64,000 nucleotides of DNA from Gemmata massiliana (GTDB lineage Bacteria > Planctomycetota > Planctomycetia > Gemmatales > Gemmataceae). The DNA is taken from NCBI RefSeq assembly GCF_901538265.1, contig NZ_LR593886.1, forward strand, positions 1,116,001-1,180,000, in the 5' to 3' direction. The notes under the pieces were generated by a model. That model saw nothing but the letters and a program-made list of their open reading frames with translations, was not told the DNA's origin and did no database searches. Positions 48,644-57,677 of this stretch are shown here, piece by piece (positions within the stretch are counted from its first letter, which is position 1; the number at the start of each line of letters is the position of its first letter). The position numbers were made by a program, and so were the translations under genes.

Positions 48644-48675
48644 GGAGGTCGTAGGTTCAAATCCTACCGCCGCAA
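48644..48675 (+). other. tRNA 3'-end fragment, likely attachment site
   Basis: GTAGG-TTCAAAT-CCTAC (48651-48667) is a perfect T-arm, followed by CGCCGCA and A as acceptor strand and discriminator, preceded by GGAGGTC like a variable loop. The matching 5' half (TGCGGCG) is absent upstream, so this is a fragment. It lies inside the 3' end of the recombinase gene, which reads it as GFEPTTSRL on the minus strand, a pattern seen where integrases use tRNA 3' ends. Confidence 0.75.
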
Positions 48676-48702
48676 CTTCTTGTGTTAGTTTGATTTGAGA
48701 TG

Positions 48703-48740
48703 GCCCGCTGATGACAGCTGTTGTCGGCGGGCTATTTTCG
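48703..48740 (+). terminator. Rho-independent terminator downstream of the tRNA fragment
   Basis: GCCCGCTGATGACA (48703-48716) pairs with TGTTGTCGGCGGGC (48719-48732), including G-U pairs, then TATTTTCG. It reads in the tRNA direction and may be the original tRNA terminator; it overlaps the antisense coding end of the recombinase. Confidence 0.6.
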
Positions 48741-49679
48741 TTGACATTTCCAGGCTTTGCGTCCAATCCGTTCGGGATTGGGCGTACTCCTTCAGACTCT
48801 GCCAACTTGTCAGACGGTGGCCCATTTTGCCCCCGCTTGTACGGAGTCAGTGCAAGCTGTGGTGCAAGCGGACCAGCACCGGCGAAAACCGAACCCGACA
48901 ACGACGGCAGAGAATCGAGTGCGGATCGCGTGTCTGACAGGCCCAGATGGGTGTACACATTGGCCGTGAGCCGCGGGTCGGAATGCCGCATCAACTCTTG
49001 AGTGATACGGGGTGCAGCCCCACCTTTGGCGAGCATTGTGGCGAGGGTGTGCCGCATCGAATGCGGGTCGATCACGAACCCTTGATCGTCTCGCACCGGG
49101 ATGCCGGCCGCGGTGAGGTCTTTCTTGAGGTTCCGAATCAGGTGCAGCAGGACGCAGAAGAGCAAGGTGTCTGAGGGGAGCGCAGGCGGGATCGACTGCC
49201 CGGCGAGCCGTGCTTTACTCTGGACCTCATCGAGCCGTTCAGCCAGCCAGTTCCGTAGGTCGTCGGCCAAGTCGGTACGGAGAGGCACCAGCGCGCCGCG
49301 GCGGGCCTTTTCGTCGGCCGCAGCAAGAGCGATGTGTGGGCGATCGTCGAGACGTACCTGCCCGACCGTGATCGATTCGAGTTCACTTTTACGCAACCCG
49401 GTGAGAACGAGCGTCTTGTAGACGAGTGCCCGCTCGCAACCGGCACGGATTAGGGCCGCGCGGGTCGCGTCTGTGAGCCGGGCGCCCGCCTGTCCCTTTC
49501 TTCCCCCTCGGTTGATGGCTAGTTTCGAGTCGAGCGGTCGCGTCCGAGCGACGTTGAGCAATCGGCTGAGTTCGACTTCGGTAAGCGGTCGGCGCTGGCG
49601 GCGTGGATCTGCTTTTGCGTTCGCCTTCGACAACCCGGTGAACGGGTTCGCGGTGAGTCGACCGGTTTCTACACACCAG

Positions 49680-49683
49680 TTAA
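49680..49683. repeat. TTAA target duplication, left side of IS701
   Basis: Matches 51151-51154 on the other side of the element. Confidence 0.8.
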
Positions 49684-51150
49684 CACTACTCCGTTACATC
49701 TGGAGCGGGTGCGACCGCCGTGAGCGACAGTAGGCGCAATCTGGTTTGGCCACCGGTCGGAGCAACTGCTGTAACGCTCGGCGAATGCCCGGCAGTGTCA
49801 GCGGCGGCTCGGGCTCCCCTTTTTTCGCGGGCTCGGCCCGTCGGCCGCCCGCTCCCGTTCGACGCGAGCACGCTCCCGCTCCAAGAGCAGGAACCCGTAA
49901 GCCAGCATAACCATCGCGGCGTGGTGGTGGAACCCGCGCCACGAGCGCCCCTCGAAGTGGTCCAGACCCAACTCCTCCTTCATCTGCTGGTACCCCTGTT
50001 CCACATGCCACCGGCTCTTCCACAGGCGGACGGCCCGCAGGCGGCTCGTCCCCGTCGGCAGGTTCGAGAAGGCGTACTTGACGCCGTCGGCCTGCTCCTC
50101 GATTAGCAACCACACCGGGTCGGAACCGGCGCACGCACCCCGCTTCCACCCGAACCCGGGCCATACCCGCACCCAGGCGAACCGGCCCGACATCCGCCCC
50201 TTCGTCCCCACGCGCCAAGTCACCCGCCGGAGCGGGGTGCGGGCGGCCACGTCTCGCAACCGGACCGGGCGGGGCGAGTCTGGCCGCAACTGGGGGTTGG
50301 ACTGCGGCCGCCCGCCGGCTGGTCCGACCCTGCCGCGTCCCGCCGGTCGATCCCAGACCGGCGGGGTGGTGAACACAACGGCCTCGTCCGTCACCCCGAC
50401 GATGTAGTGTAGCCCGCGATCGGCCAGGGCTTGACGGAAGTCCCCGGACACACCGTACCCGGCGTCGGCCAGGACCACACGGCCCGGCAACCCCTCGCCC
50501 CGAACCCGGTCCAACAGGTCCAGCGCGATTTGCCCCTTCGTGCGCTCCCGGCGGTGCTCTTGCGGCACCCCGGCCCGCTTCAGGCGGCCGGCGTCGGCCA
50601 CCCACGACTCGGGAAGGAACAGCCGCAAGGCGAGTGGGTAGTGCCCCATCGGGGCGGCGTAGTGGATCGAGACCGCGGCCTGGCAATTGGCCTTCTTCCC
50701 GAGCGCCCCGCAGTATTGCCTTTGCACCCCGACCGAGTGCCGCCCTTGCTTCGGGAACGTGGTGTCGTCGATCACGAACACCGCGTCGGGGTGGGCGAAC
50801 GTGGCGCCCACTTGGGCGCGGTAGCGGCGCAGGACGGCCTCGTGGTCCCACGGGCTCTGGCTCACGAACTGCTGGAGCGCCTGTTCGGGGTCCGTGCTGG
50901 TCAGCCCGGCGGGCAGCGGTACCCGGTGGGACAGGGGTTCGATGCTTTTCCGAGCGCCGTCGGTGAGCAGCCCGTGCAGGTATACCCCGGCCCACCGTGC
51001 GGGCTTGGCCTGGGGAAAGTCGGGGGCAAATAGGGCCGCGTACTCGCGCAGGCGCTCGAGAACGGCCGCGTCGAGGTTCGGGGTGTATGTCTTCATGACC
51101 AGTTAGAGACCCGAACCCGACCGCCGGTGCGGGCTTCTAACGGAGTAGTG
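49684..51150 (-). mobile_element. IS701-family element (1467 bp) inserted in the recombinase
   Basis: Terminal inverted repeats CACTACTCCGTTA occur at 49684-49696 and, inverted, at 51138-51150. They are flanked on both sides by TTAA (49680-49683 and 51151-51154), a 4-bp duplication as expected for IS701-type elements. Excision of the element plus one TTAA rejoins the host gene in frame. Confidence 0.92.
49798..51096 (-). CDS. IS701-family transposase
   Basis: The ATG at 51096 gives 432 residues. VFVIDDTTFPKQGRHSVGVQ and RQYCGALGKKANCQAAVSIH are diagnostic of the IS701/DDE_5 family. RVVLADAGYG supplies the second Asp and MKEELGLDHFEGRSWRGFHH the Glu region. The C-terminus is Arg-rich. It appears intact. 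Confidence 0.93.
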   Translation of the reverse strand: MKTYTPNLDAAVLERLREYAALFAPDFPQAKPARWAGVYLHGLLTDGARKSIEPLSHRVPLPAGLTSTDPEQALQQFVSQSPWDHEAVLRRYRAQVGATFAHPDAVFVIDDTTFPKQGRHSVGVQRQYCGALGKKANCQAAVSIHYAAPMGHYPLALRLFLPESWVADAGRLKRAGVPQEHRRERTKGQIALDLLDRVRGEGLPGRVVLADAGYGVSGDFRQALADRGLHYIVGVTDEAVVFTTPPVWDRPAGRGRVGPAGGRPQSNPQLRPDSPRPVRLRDVAARTPLRRVTWRVGTKGRMSGRFAWVRVWPGFGWKRGACAGSDPVWLLIEEQADGVKYAFSNLPTGTSRLRAVRLWKSRWHVEQGYQQMKEELGLDHFEGRSWRGFHHHAAMVMLAYGFLLLERERARVERERAADGPSPRKKGSPSRR

Positions 51151-51154
51151 TTAA
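51151..51154. repeat. TTAA target duplication, right side of IS701
   Basis: Matches 49680-49683. Confidence 0.8.
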
Positions 51155-52005
51155 GAAAGACGCCCCAGCTTTCCCGCGCGAGATTCCGTGTGCGGGCCGA
51201 CGAGCCGGACTCCGTGCGGGCGACGAGCCAGCTTTCAAACGGTTCGGCGCGCAGGTCGGCGAACACTCGAAAGTTGCAATCGGTGGCAACGCGCCGAAGT
51301 GATCGGAGCGTGTTTTCGCGGTACTTGTCGTCCATCCCACGGGCGCGCTGACGAGTGCCGAATGCGGTGAAGTGGTCTTCGAGGCGCGCGCGAGCATGCT
51401 GCGACATATCCACGTCCGCGGCCGTGAGAACGCCGGCACGAACTCGTTCAACTTCTCGTTCCCATTCGGTCAGTCGGCGCCGGGCGTTCGCTTCATCGCG
51501 ACAACGGGTCGGGCGTTCGATGAGCGCGCCTGTTGCATCCCGGTATCGGGCCGTGAATGTTCCGCTCTCGACGAGCAGTCGTGGCACGCCGTTGGCGCCC
51601 GTCGTGAGCCGGACGGTTCGGACCCGACCGCGGACGCGGAACCGAGCAAACTGTATCCCACCCTTCTCGACGACGACGGCATCGGGCGGAACGGGCTTAG
51701 TGAACGACTTGCGGAAAACGGAACCCATGACGGGAATCCTCAGTGATAAGACCACGTGCCCGGTGCTGTTCCTCACGATGGCATCCGGACGGTAGCCGAG
51801 AGCGGAAACAGTCTACCAGAACCGACACCAGCGCGCCATTTGAGTCGGTGCCGGATCGTATTCGATGAGTTCTTGTCCGGTCGGGCGTTCGGTGCGGAAC
51901 GCACGCGGCGGCGAGCCGCGAGAAGCGTTCCGCCTCTTCTACGAAGTAGAAGAGTGTTCTTGTTCTCATTTCGGGAACGGTCGCGTTCCCATTTTGGGAA
52001 CGGTA

Positions 52006-52551
52006 TCAGGCCGGATCGGGTTGACGTTTCGGGGTCGCCCGGATGCGCACCACGGTACACGTCTGCCCGGTGCGCCCGCGCCGAACGACCCGGATGAACC
52101 CGGCTTCGCGGAGTTCTTTTAGCCGGTTCACGATGGTCGTTAACCCCGCCCCGAACCGCGTCGCCAATTTTCGCACCGAATACCGAGAGCGCCCCTTCCG
52201 CTCGCACGTCCACAGCCAGCACCAGAGCGCGACCGCACCGGGCGAGAGCCGCGGGGCCAAGCCCGGCAACCCGTCGAAGAACCGGCGGTAGCCAAGCACC
52301 TTTGCGACGACGGGGTTCGGCTTGCGTGTTCGGTCTCGTCGCTGAGCTGGTGCCCGTACCGGTGGCGCACCGATCACGGCCAAGAACGCCGCTTCGGTCA
52401 TGCGACCGGTGATGAGGTCGGCTTCGAGCGGATCGGCCGCGCGGGTGAATCCCGTGGGCAACGCGCCACTCGCGTCGAGCCACTCCCGCGGCCAAGCATC
52501 CGGGCAGTGCTTCGCCCACGGCGAACCGGGTTCGGGTCGGCGTGCGCTCAT
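52006..52551 (-). CDS. Winged-helix protein of the replication cassette
   Basis: A 181-residue protein starting at ATG 52551, overlapping the stop of the upstream ATPase gene (ATGA). The C-terminal half is a winged helix (LSPGAVALWCWLWTCERKG; SVRKLATRFGAGLTTIVNRL; LREAGFIRVVRRGRTGQTC). This type is common in replication initiators and transcription regulators of plasmids and phages. It is the last gene of a four-gene coupled operon. Confidence 0.75.
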   Translation of the reverse strand: MSARRPEPGSPWAKHCPDAWPREWLDASGALPTGFTRAADPLEADLITGRMTEAAFLAVIGAPPVRAPAQRRDRTRKPNPVVAKVLGYRRFFDGLPGLAPRLSPGAVALWCWLWTCERKGRSRYSVRKLATRFGAGLTTIVNRLKELREAGFIRVVRRGRTGQTCTVVRIRATPKRQPDPA

Positions 52552-53417
52552 CGGTTTCCCTTTCGTGGCGGCGGCTCGGGCGCGGCGTCGAACGTATCGA
52601 GCGGTTCACCCGCGCGAAACGTCTGGGTCGGGCTGTCGAACCGAAGTGGGATGTCCCGTGGCGAACCGAATCGCGCCTTCACGCACTCCAACAGCGCGAT
52701 ACCGTCCTTTGCGGCGTGCAGAATGTAAGCCGCGTCCGCACCGAATTCCAACTCCGAGGAGCCGCGGAAACTCGCCATCCCCAACCCGGCATACGTCGAG
52801 GAACCGTTCTTGGATTTTTGCCGCGCCACCGAAGACACCAGCACCACGCACGCACCCGCATTCGCGAGCTTCCGGACCTGGCTCATGAGCGCGTCGAGTT
52901 TCGAGCGATCGTCATCGTCCCCGGTCGTGAACCGCTGCGCGTAATCCACCACACACAGCCGGGCACCGAACGCGAGCATCGCTTCGGCGAGGTTGCGGAG
53001 TGCGAACGGGGCTTCGAGGAACGCGATCCGCTCGAACAGTGTGGCGTGTTCCGTGAGCGCGGATTCGACCCGGCGGCGCTCGTCGGCCAGCAACTGCCGA
53101 TCCTGAATCGCGTCGAGCGTCACACGGGCGAGCCGGCTGAGCAACTTTTCCAGCAGCGCGCCGGGCGCGACTTCCACGTTCCCGATCACCGCGCGGAGGT
53201 TCGGATGATTCGCTAACGTGCCGGCCACGGCTTGGAGCACCAGTGTCGTTTTCCCGGCACCGGGCGGCGCGCCCAGCAACAGCACGCGGCCCGGGCGCAG
53301 GTCGAGTAACTCGAACGGGGCTTCGGGCTTCCAGCGCTCCGGGCGCGCGTCGAGGTCGAACGCGGGCGAGCGGGCGACGGCCGCAGCGGTCACGAACTTG
53401 GCAGACGAGGGTGTCAC
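52548..53417 (-). CDS. DnaB/RecA-like replicative ATPase
   Basis: The GTG at 53417 overlaps the primase stop (GTGA); 289 residues. VLLLGAPPGAGKTTLVLQA is Walker A (K56). AIGNVE and LCVVDYAQRF (156-163) match the DnaB-helicase C-terminal motifs, with a later CVVLVSSVAR. The DnaB N-terminal domain is missing, as in RepA-type plasmid helicases. It likely unwinds DNA at the element origin together with the primase upstream. Confidence 0.82.
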   Translation of the reverse strand: MTPSSAKFVTAAAVARSPAFDLDARPERWKPEAPFELLDLRPGRVLLLGAPPGAGKTTLVLQAVAGTLANHPNLRAVIGNVEVAPGALLEKLLSRLARVTLDAIQDRQLLADERRRVESALTEHATLFERIAFLEAPFALRNLAEAMLAFGARLCVVDYAQRFTTGDDDDRSKLDALMSQVRKLANAGACVVLVSSVARQKSKNGSSTYAGLGMASFRGSSELEFGADAAYILHAAKDGIALLECVKARFGSPRDIPLRFDSPTQTFRAGEPLDTFDAAPEPPPRKGNR

Positions 53418-54454
53418 GTAACACGCCCCTTCCCCCCGTGCCCGATACCGGCCGCGAGTTGTTTCTCGACCTCGCGCGGGTCGAGCCCGCTCTTGAGGGC
53501 CGGTTCTTCGAGCAGCCCGCGCACCACGGCGGGCGGGGTACCGGATTCACTGAGAACCGCGGCGCACCGGAACAGCGTCACCGCTCGTCCGGTGTCCGTA
53601 ATGTCGCCGAACCCGATGAAGTCGCGGACGAACTTCGGCACCGTGGGAGCAGAGGAAGGGGCTTCCCGGCGCGCCACGCCCGATACTCCGATTGGTGCCG
53701 CGCGGATGATTTGCGCTTCGGCATCACACCAGTCGTCTGCCAGAGTCTCACTGTCCTCACAAACGACCGGTACCCCATATCCGGCCGGGTTCCGCGCCAA
53801 CTCCCGAACGCGATCCGCGTTGAGGCGGAACAACTCTTCGGGCTCAAGGAACCGCTTGTGTAACCCGGTGCGCGGGTGCCGCGTGTTCGGCAGTCGGAAC
53901 AAGCGCTGCCGGTCGTATACCGCGGAATCGATGGTCGCACCGGCTTTTCGGGCGATGGTCAGGCACAGCAGTTTCACCAGCGCCGGTACGTGAACGAGCG
54001 GGTGGAAACCGGGCAGCGCGACGAGCGTCACGTGAAACCCCTTCGCGCCCGAGAAGTAGATCCCGAGTCCGTTTTCGGCGTGTGCCTTGTACCGGTCCAG
54101 CAGGTACGTCACCAGTTTTCGGGCGTCCGCGAGCGCGGCCCCGAGGTCGGGCCGGTCGATGTCCCAGACCAACCGGCAACACGCGGCCGGCCCGTCGTAC
54201 CCTTTCGGCGAACCGGCGCGCCGGACGTGGGCGCCGTATTCCGCGGCCGGGTACTGGTACACGGTGCCGAACGCCTCGCGCTCGATATTCACCTCGTCGC
54301 ACTCGTGGTAGGCGCGGAACAGGGCTTCCGCGCTCACCACGTGCCGGGTCGCGTTCGGCGCACCGTCCACGAACCCACCGACCAGGCGCGCCGGTGGGAT
54401 GCAGTTCGCACCAAACGCGAACTCCGTGCTCCGGAGTTCCGCGAAGGTCGTCAC
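53414..54454 (-). CDS. Archaeo-eukaryotic-type (AEP) primase
   Basis: The GTG at 54454 overlaps the preceding stop; 346 residues. The AEP motifs are in order: LVWDIDRPD (D98, D100, metal binding), YFSGAKGFHVTL (S135 to H141) and DSAVYDRQRLFRLPN (176-190). The C-terminal third (about 260-346) looks like a PriCT-type helical domain (GRAVTLFRCAAVLSESGTPP). It would synthesise primers for element replication. AEP primase beside a DnaB-like ATPase is a known layout in plasmids and phage satellites. Confidence 0.88.
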   Translation of the reverse strand: MTTFAELRSTEFAFGANCIPPARLVGGFVDGAPNATRHVVSAEALFRAYHECDEVNIEREAFGTVYQYPAAEYGAHVRRAGSPKGYDGPAACCRLVWDIDRPDLGAALADARKLVTYLLDRYKAHAENGLGIYFSGAKGFHVTLVALPGFHPLVHVPALVKLLCLTIARKAGATIDSAVYDRQRLFRLPNTRHPRTGLHKRFLEPEELFRLNADRVRELARNPAGYGVPVVCEDSETLADDWCDAEAQIIRAAPIGVSGVARREAPSSAPTVPKFVRDFIGFGDITDTGRAVTLFRCAAVLSESGTPPAVVRGLLEEPALKSGLDPREVEKQLAAGIGHGGKGRVT

Positions 54455-54972
54455 GTGTTCCCCCCTTCCGTCCCGCTCTCCGAGGGAACCGCGAACCGAG
54501 CCGCGGCGGTCGAGTTGTCGCGCTCGTCGCTCGTGACGGTGAACCTCATCACGTCGTTCCGGGTCGGGTCGTCCTTCTGAACACCGACCAGCACGTTGCA
54601 AACGATCACGCGCCCGGCTTCCGGGAACGGCGCGCGTCGGAGGTCCGCCCCGGACCGCAAGCCGAGAGAAGCGAGTGCGGCCTTGGCGCGGTTCGCGTTC
54701 GCGGGGTCGGCGAGCGTGAAATAGCGCCACAACGAGAACGCCGCGTGTTCGGCCGGTTCGACGACCGTGAACCGGAGCCGGTACGCGAGTTTGCCCGCCT
54801 TGGTGGTGTGCAGCTCGCCGGATTCGAGCCGGCACGTGTACCAGCCCGCGGGGAGGACGGTAACGCCCGACGCCGAATCGAACGCGGCGAGCGCCTCACC
54901 GGGATCGGCCGCGCTGTCGAACGCGCCCAGGTCACCGGGATTGAAATTCAGGGGTTTGTCGAGCAAGATCAA
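54451..54972 (-). CDS. DUF669-like protein, probable ssDNA-binding factor
   Basis: A TTG start at 54972 is preferred (TTGGAG just upstream); 173 residues. FNPGDLGAFDSA, VTVLPAGWYTCRLESGELH and KLAYRLRFTVVE, then LWRYFTLADP and RAKAALASLGL, follow the pattern of phage DUF669 proteins, which resemble single-strand DNA-binding folds. Its TGA overlaps the primase GTG by four bases, so it is probably cotranslated with the primase and acts in element replication. Confidence 0.7.
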   Translation of the reverse strand: MILLDKPLNFNPGDLGAFDSAADPGEALAAFDSASGVTVLPAGWYTCRLESGELHTTKAGKLAYRLRFTVVEPAEHAAFSLWRYFTLADPANANRAKAALASLGLRSGADLRRAPFPEAGRVIVCNVLVGVQKDDPTRNDVMRFTVTSDERDNSTAAARFAVPSESGTEGGNT

Positions 54973-55033
54973 TTCTCCAAATTCAGGTTCGTGAGACGAC
55001 GGGGCGTGCCGTAGTGGGCGCGCCTCGTCGCAT

Positions 55034-55264
55034 TTAGCGACGGGTTGTTGCGGAACTAGAAGCGATCCACGAATCAATAACGGACTTCGGCCAGCGCACG
55101 AGCCGACCAAGTCGCAAACACGCGGGCAGCTCGTTCGCGTCGCGCATCCGCCAGATTTGCCGAACGCTACACTCGAGCAGCGCCGCTAGATCGTTGGCGT
55201 CATACGTCGCGGCTTCAACAGTAGGCGGGAACGATTTGTCGAGGTTGGGTTGAACTGACGTCAT
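55034..55264 (-). CDS. AlpA/excisionase-like helix-turn-helix protein
   Basis: The ATG at 55264 gives 76 residues. YDANDLAALLECSVRQIWRM with LPACLRLGRLVRWPKSVIDS is the HTH_17/AlpA winged-helix pattern. It sits 61 bases upstream of the replication operon on the same strand and may act as excisionase for the disrupted recombinase or as regulator of the operon. Confidence 0.8.
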   Translation of the reverse strand: MTSVQPNLDKSFPPTVEAATYDANDLAALLECSVRQIWRMRDANELPACLRLGRLVRWPKSVIDSWIASSSATTRR

Positions 55265-55443
55265 GGCGTCCTCTGTGTCGTGAGCGTGCGGGTGTTGTCC
55301 CGCACAGTCACATTGACGCGCACGAAATGCGAACGAACTCGCCACGCAATTTCGTGGCTCCTGCGCCGGGCATTTGGCACCGGGTGAACTGTGATTTCAG
55401 GCGAGGTCAAGAAGTGAAAAAAAGTGCCGACGGAATGGCCGAA

Positions 55444-56412
55444 TTACTTTTTCGTCGGCCCCTCTAATTCCGTGCGCCGTCGGCTGTACTGAATCGCGCT
55501 CTCGACGACGGCCGCGTTGATCGCATCGAACCCGGCTTGTTTAGCGAGTTCGACCAGTGCTTTATTCTTTGACAGGCGCTGGGCCAACCGCTGCGCGCCT
55601 TCGCCCGGCCGTTTTTCGTTGAAGATGTTGTCAAACAGATTGGCCCGAAACCTTCTCTTAGGGTCGCGTGATTGGGCGTGGGAGCGGTTCCCGCGTCGCC
55701 GTTTCGCCTTGGGCGGGCGGGCCGCACGGGACGACACCGAATCATCTGCCCGCTCGTCGTCCCCTGGAGGACGGGGCGCGCTCGCGGCTTCGTTTGCGAG
55801 TGCCAACAACTCACGCTGCGAAATCGGCTCGTGCTGCCCCGGCGCCCACGAGCCGTAAGTCAGGTAACGGCGGTCGTGAACGTTTGGCGGGATCGACTGA
55901 CCGGTGCGGGCAAGGGCGAACGTGAGCGCGGCCCGCACGGGCGAGTACCGTTCCAGAACTTGGAACTCGGCTTCAAATCGTTCTTCGCGCGCCAATTTGG
56001 GCGTGGGTGATTCCGGGTCCAGCGAACCGTAGTTCCACGGTCGCGGCGTACCCACGTTCCACGGTGTACCCACGTGGCCGATCCAAACGGCGGCGTCCGC
56101 GATCGCGCTAAGTGTGGAATCGTCCCTCCCCCCGCAACGAGCGAACTCGGCGACGGTTTCATCGACCAAGCGCTCGGCGAGTCGGGCCGGCGCGAACGCC
56201 CCGGCGAAAAGGCGATTCCGAACCGCGTCGAATTCGTTTAGGAGGGTACGAACCCCTTCCTGCCAAGCGACCGTGTCGAACGGATCGGGTGGGCGATATA
56301 CCGGCAACTCGAACGAGCGCTGCCGGAACCGGTTGAAAGCAATGGCCAGAACGTCGAGGTACTGAAGAAGACGGTGAATGGAGTTACTGGTAGGTGCCCA
56401 CGTTGCGGACAT
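55444..56412 (-). CDS. Hypothetical protein
   Basis: The ATG at 56412 is chosen as the start of consistent coding character; 322 residues. Residues 1-110 are helical (SIHRLLQYLDVLAIAFNRF; LAERLVDETVAEFARC). A long basic disordered part (RPPKAKRRRGNRSHAQ, about 235-265) precedes a helical end. No family recognised. It may be an element-specific protein. Confidence 0.6.
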   Translation of the reverse strand: MSATWAPTSNSIHRLLQYLDVLAIAFNRFRQRSFELPVYRPPDPFDTVAWQEGVRTLLNEFDAVRNRLFAGAFAPARLAERLVDETVAEFARCGGRDDSTLSAIADAAVWIGHVGTPWNVGTPRPWNYGSLDPESPTPKLAREERFEAEFQVLERYSPVRAALTFALARTGQSIPPNVHDRRYLTYGSWAPGQHEPISQRELLALANEAASAPRPPGDDERADDSVSSRAARPPKAKRRRGNRSHAQSRDPKRRFRANLFDNIFNEKRPGEGAQRLAQRLSKNKALVELAKQAGFDAINAAVVESAIQYSRRRTELEGPTKK

Positions 56413-56531
56413 GGTGGCGCTCGCGGTGTCGATTCCGCGGCGGCAGCCCACGCGCGCCCGTCGCAGGTCGCCACCCGGCATAACTGGCAACCCGTGGCAA
56501 ACCGTGACAGAATCGGTACGCCCGTTCAATA

Positions 56532-57092
56532 TCAGTAGGACGTGACCGTACCGGCAGCGACGTTGACTTGTTTCTTGGCGATGTTCACCTGCAGCGCCGG
56601 GAGTGCGAGCTTGCGGACTTCCGCCAGCCCCTTGATCGCGGCGAGATACCGCTTCTGTGCGGCCGTCATCGTCTTCTGGTAATACTGTCCCTGGGCGAGG
56701 GACATGCTCTCCTTGCTCGCGTAAGCGGCTTCGATGGTGTGCAAGTGGAGCCACGTCGCCAGAACCCGCTCGACGAGGAATTTCTCCAGTGATGAGGGAT
56801 TCGGGCCTGACAATTCGAGCCGCATTTCGTCGAGCTTACACAGCACAGCTTCGCGGGCTACCGGGTTCGTTCCCGCGTAGGCATTCACCAGCGCGCTCAG
56901 CGCTTCGCGGGCCACGTTCCCGCGGAGCAGGTCCGGAACACCGGGCTTCTTGAGCGCCTCGCGCACGTTTGCAAGCGCCGTGGTATCGCCCTGCTGGGCC
57001 TTGCGGAGGGTGGCACTGAATTCCTTAAGCACCCCCGTATCGCGCCCCGGCGCGGGCGCGACGGCGGGTTGCTCGGTGCTACTCTTGGGCAC
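56532..57092 (-). CDS. Hypothetical helical protein
   Basis: The GTG at 57092 follows GGAGGAAACGAC; 186 residues. A short disordered N-terminus is followed by helices (LKEFSATLRKAQQGDTTAL; PDLLRGNVAREALSALV). It ends with a repeated Gln/Tyr-rich helix (QGQYYQKTMTAAQKRYLAAI). No catalytic motif is visible. It overlaps the gene upstream by 14 bases. Confidence 0.7.
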   Translation of the reverse strand: MPKSSTEQPAVAPAPGRDTGVLKEFSATLRKAQQGDTTALANVREALKKPGVPDLLRGNVAREALSALVNAYAGTNPVAREAVLCKLDEMRLELSGPNPSSLEKFLVERVLATWLHLHTIEAAYASKESMSLAQGQYYQKTMTAAQKRYLAAIKGLAEVRKLALPALQVNIAKKQVNVAAGTVTSY

Positions 57093-57390
57093 GTCGTTTC
57101 CTCCACGGTCCGCGCTTCGGTCGGTGGTACCCGGCCGCGACCAGGGCGGCCACGGTCGCGGCGTCGGCCAGTTCGTACAGTGGGGCGAGGGCCGCGTCGA
57201 GCGCCTCGAGTTCGGCCCGGGCGCGCTGGTCGGCTTCGGCGGTTGCGGCGCGCTCGGTGCGGGTGCTCGCGTGAAGTTGAGCCGCAAGTGTCGCAACCAT
57301 CCCGGTACCGACGTACTGCTTCACCACGCGCCCGTTGACACGCTCGGCGGTGTAGTAGTACGACTGGCCCCCGCGGTTCTCCCACCCCAT
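57079..57390 (-). CDS. Small hypothetical protein
   Basis: The ATG at 57390 gives 103 residues; upstream in-frame starts are less likely. MGWENRGGQSYYYTAERVNG with RVVKQYVG is a short beta-rich N-terminus seen in many planctomycete mobile-element proteins. The rest is an Ala-rich coiled helix and a basic tail (KRGPWRKRR). Its 3' end overlaps the next gene. Confidence 0.65.
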   Translation of the reverse strand: MGWENRGGQSYYYTAERVNGRVVKQYVGTGMVATLAAQLHASTRTERAATAEADQRARAELEALDAALAPLYELADAATVAALVAAGYHRPKRGPWRKRRAQE

Positions 57391-57446
57391 ATGGCACCTC
57401 GCCCACATTCTACCTTGTGCAACGTTTTCGCGCGAGCCCCGTTTGC

Positions 57447-57677
57447 CTACTTCGGCTTTGCTCCGGACCAAACCGGGTACACCTTTAGCACCTCGTCGCC
57501 GAAGTGGTTGATGACCTTCACCGCGATCTTACCCGACTTCGGCAAGTCGAACGACTGGCTCGTAGCGCTGTACAGCTTCGACCACTCACTATCGTCGATC
57601 TCTCCCTCGGTGCCGAACGATCGAACACTGAACAGCGGCACGTTTACCCGGCGCGGTGATGTATGATTCCGCGACAT
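57447..57677 (-). pseudogene. Fragment resembling the C-terminus of an adenine-specific DNA methyltransferase
   Basis: A 76-residue frame with SGKIAVKVINHFGDEVLKVY, a pattern I associate with the C-terminal end of type III/type ISP-like DNA methyltransferases. No methyltransferase catalytic motif (DPPY or NPPY) precedes it. It is probably a remnant of a restriction-modification gene; a small independent gene cannot be excluded. Confidence 0.5.

Larger units (their letters stand above)
48608..51728 (-). pseudogene. Tyrosine recombinase split by an IS701 element
   Basis: The ATG at 51728 with TGAGGA upstream starts the N-terminal part (MGSVFRKSFTKPVP). Coding stops making sense at the insertion (51150) and resumes at 49680 with WCVETGRLTANPFTG. 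Removing the 1467-bp element and one TTAA restores one frame of 549 residues across GVFLNWCVETG. The catalytic part has LVLTGLRKSEL (Arg), DPHSMRHTLATML (HxxR), MRHSDPRLT (His) and VYTHL (Tyr). It would be the integrase of the element carrying the primase cassette; the insertion should have inactivated it. The C-terminus reads through the tRNA fragment. Confidence 0.9.
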
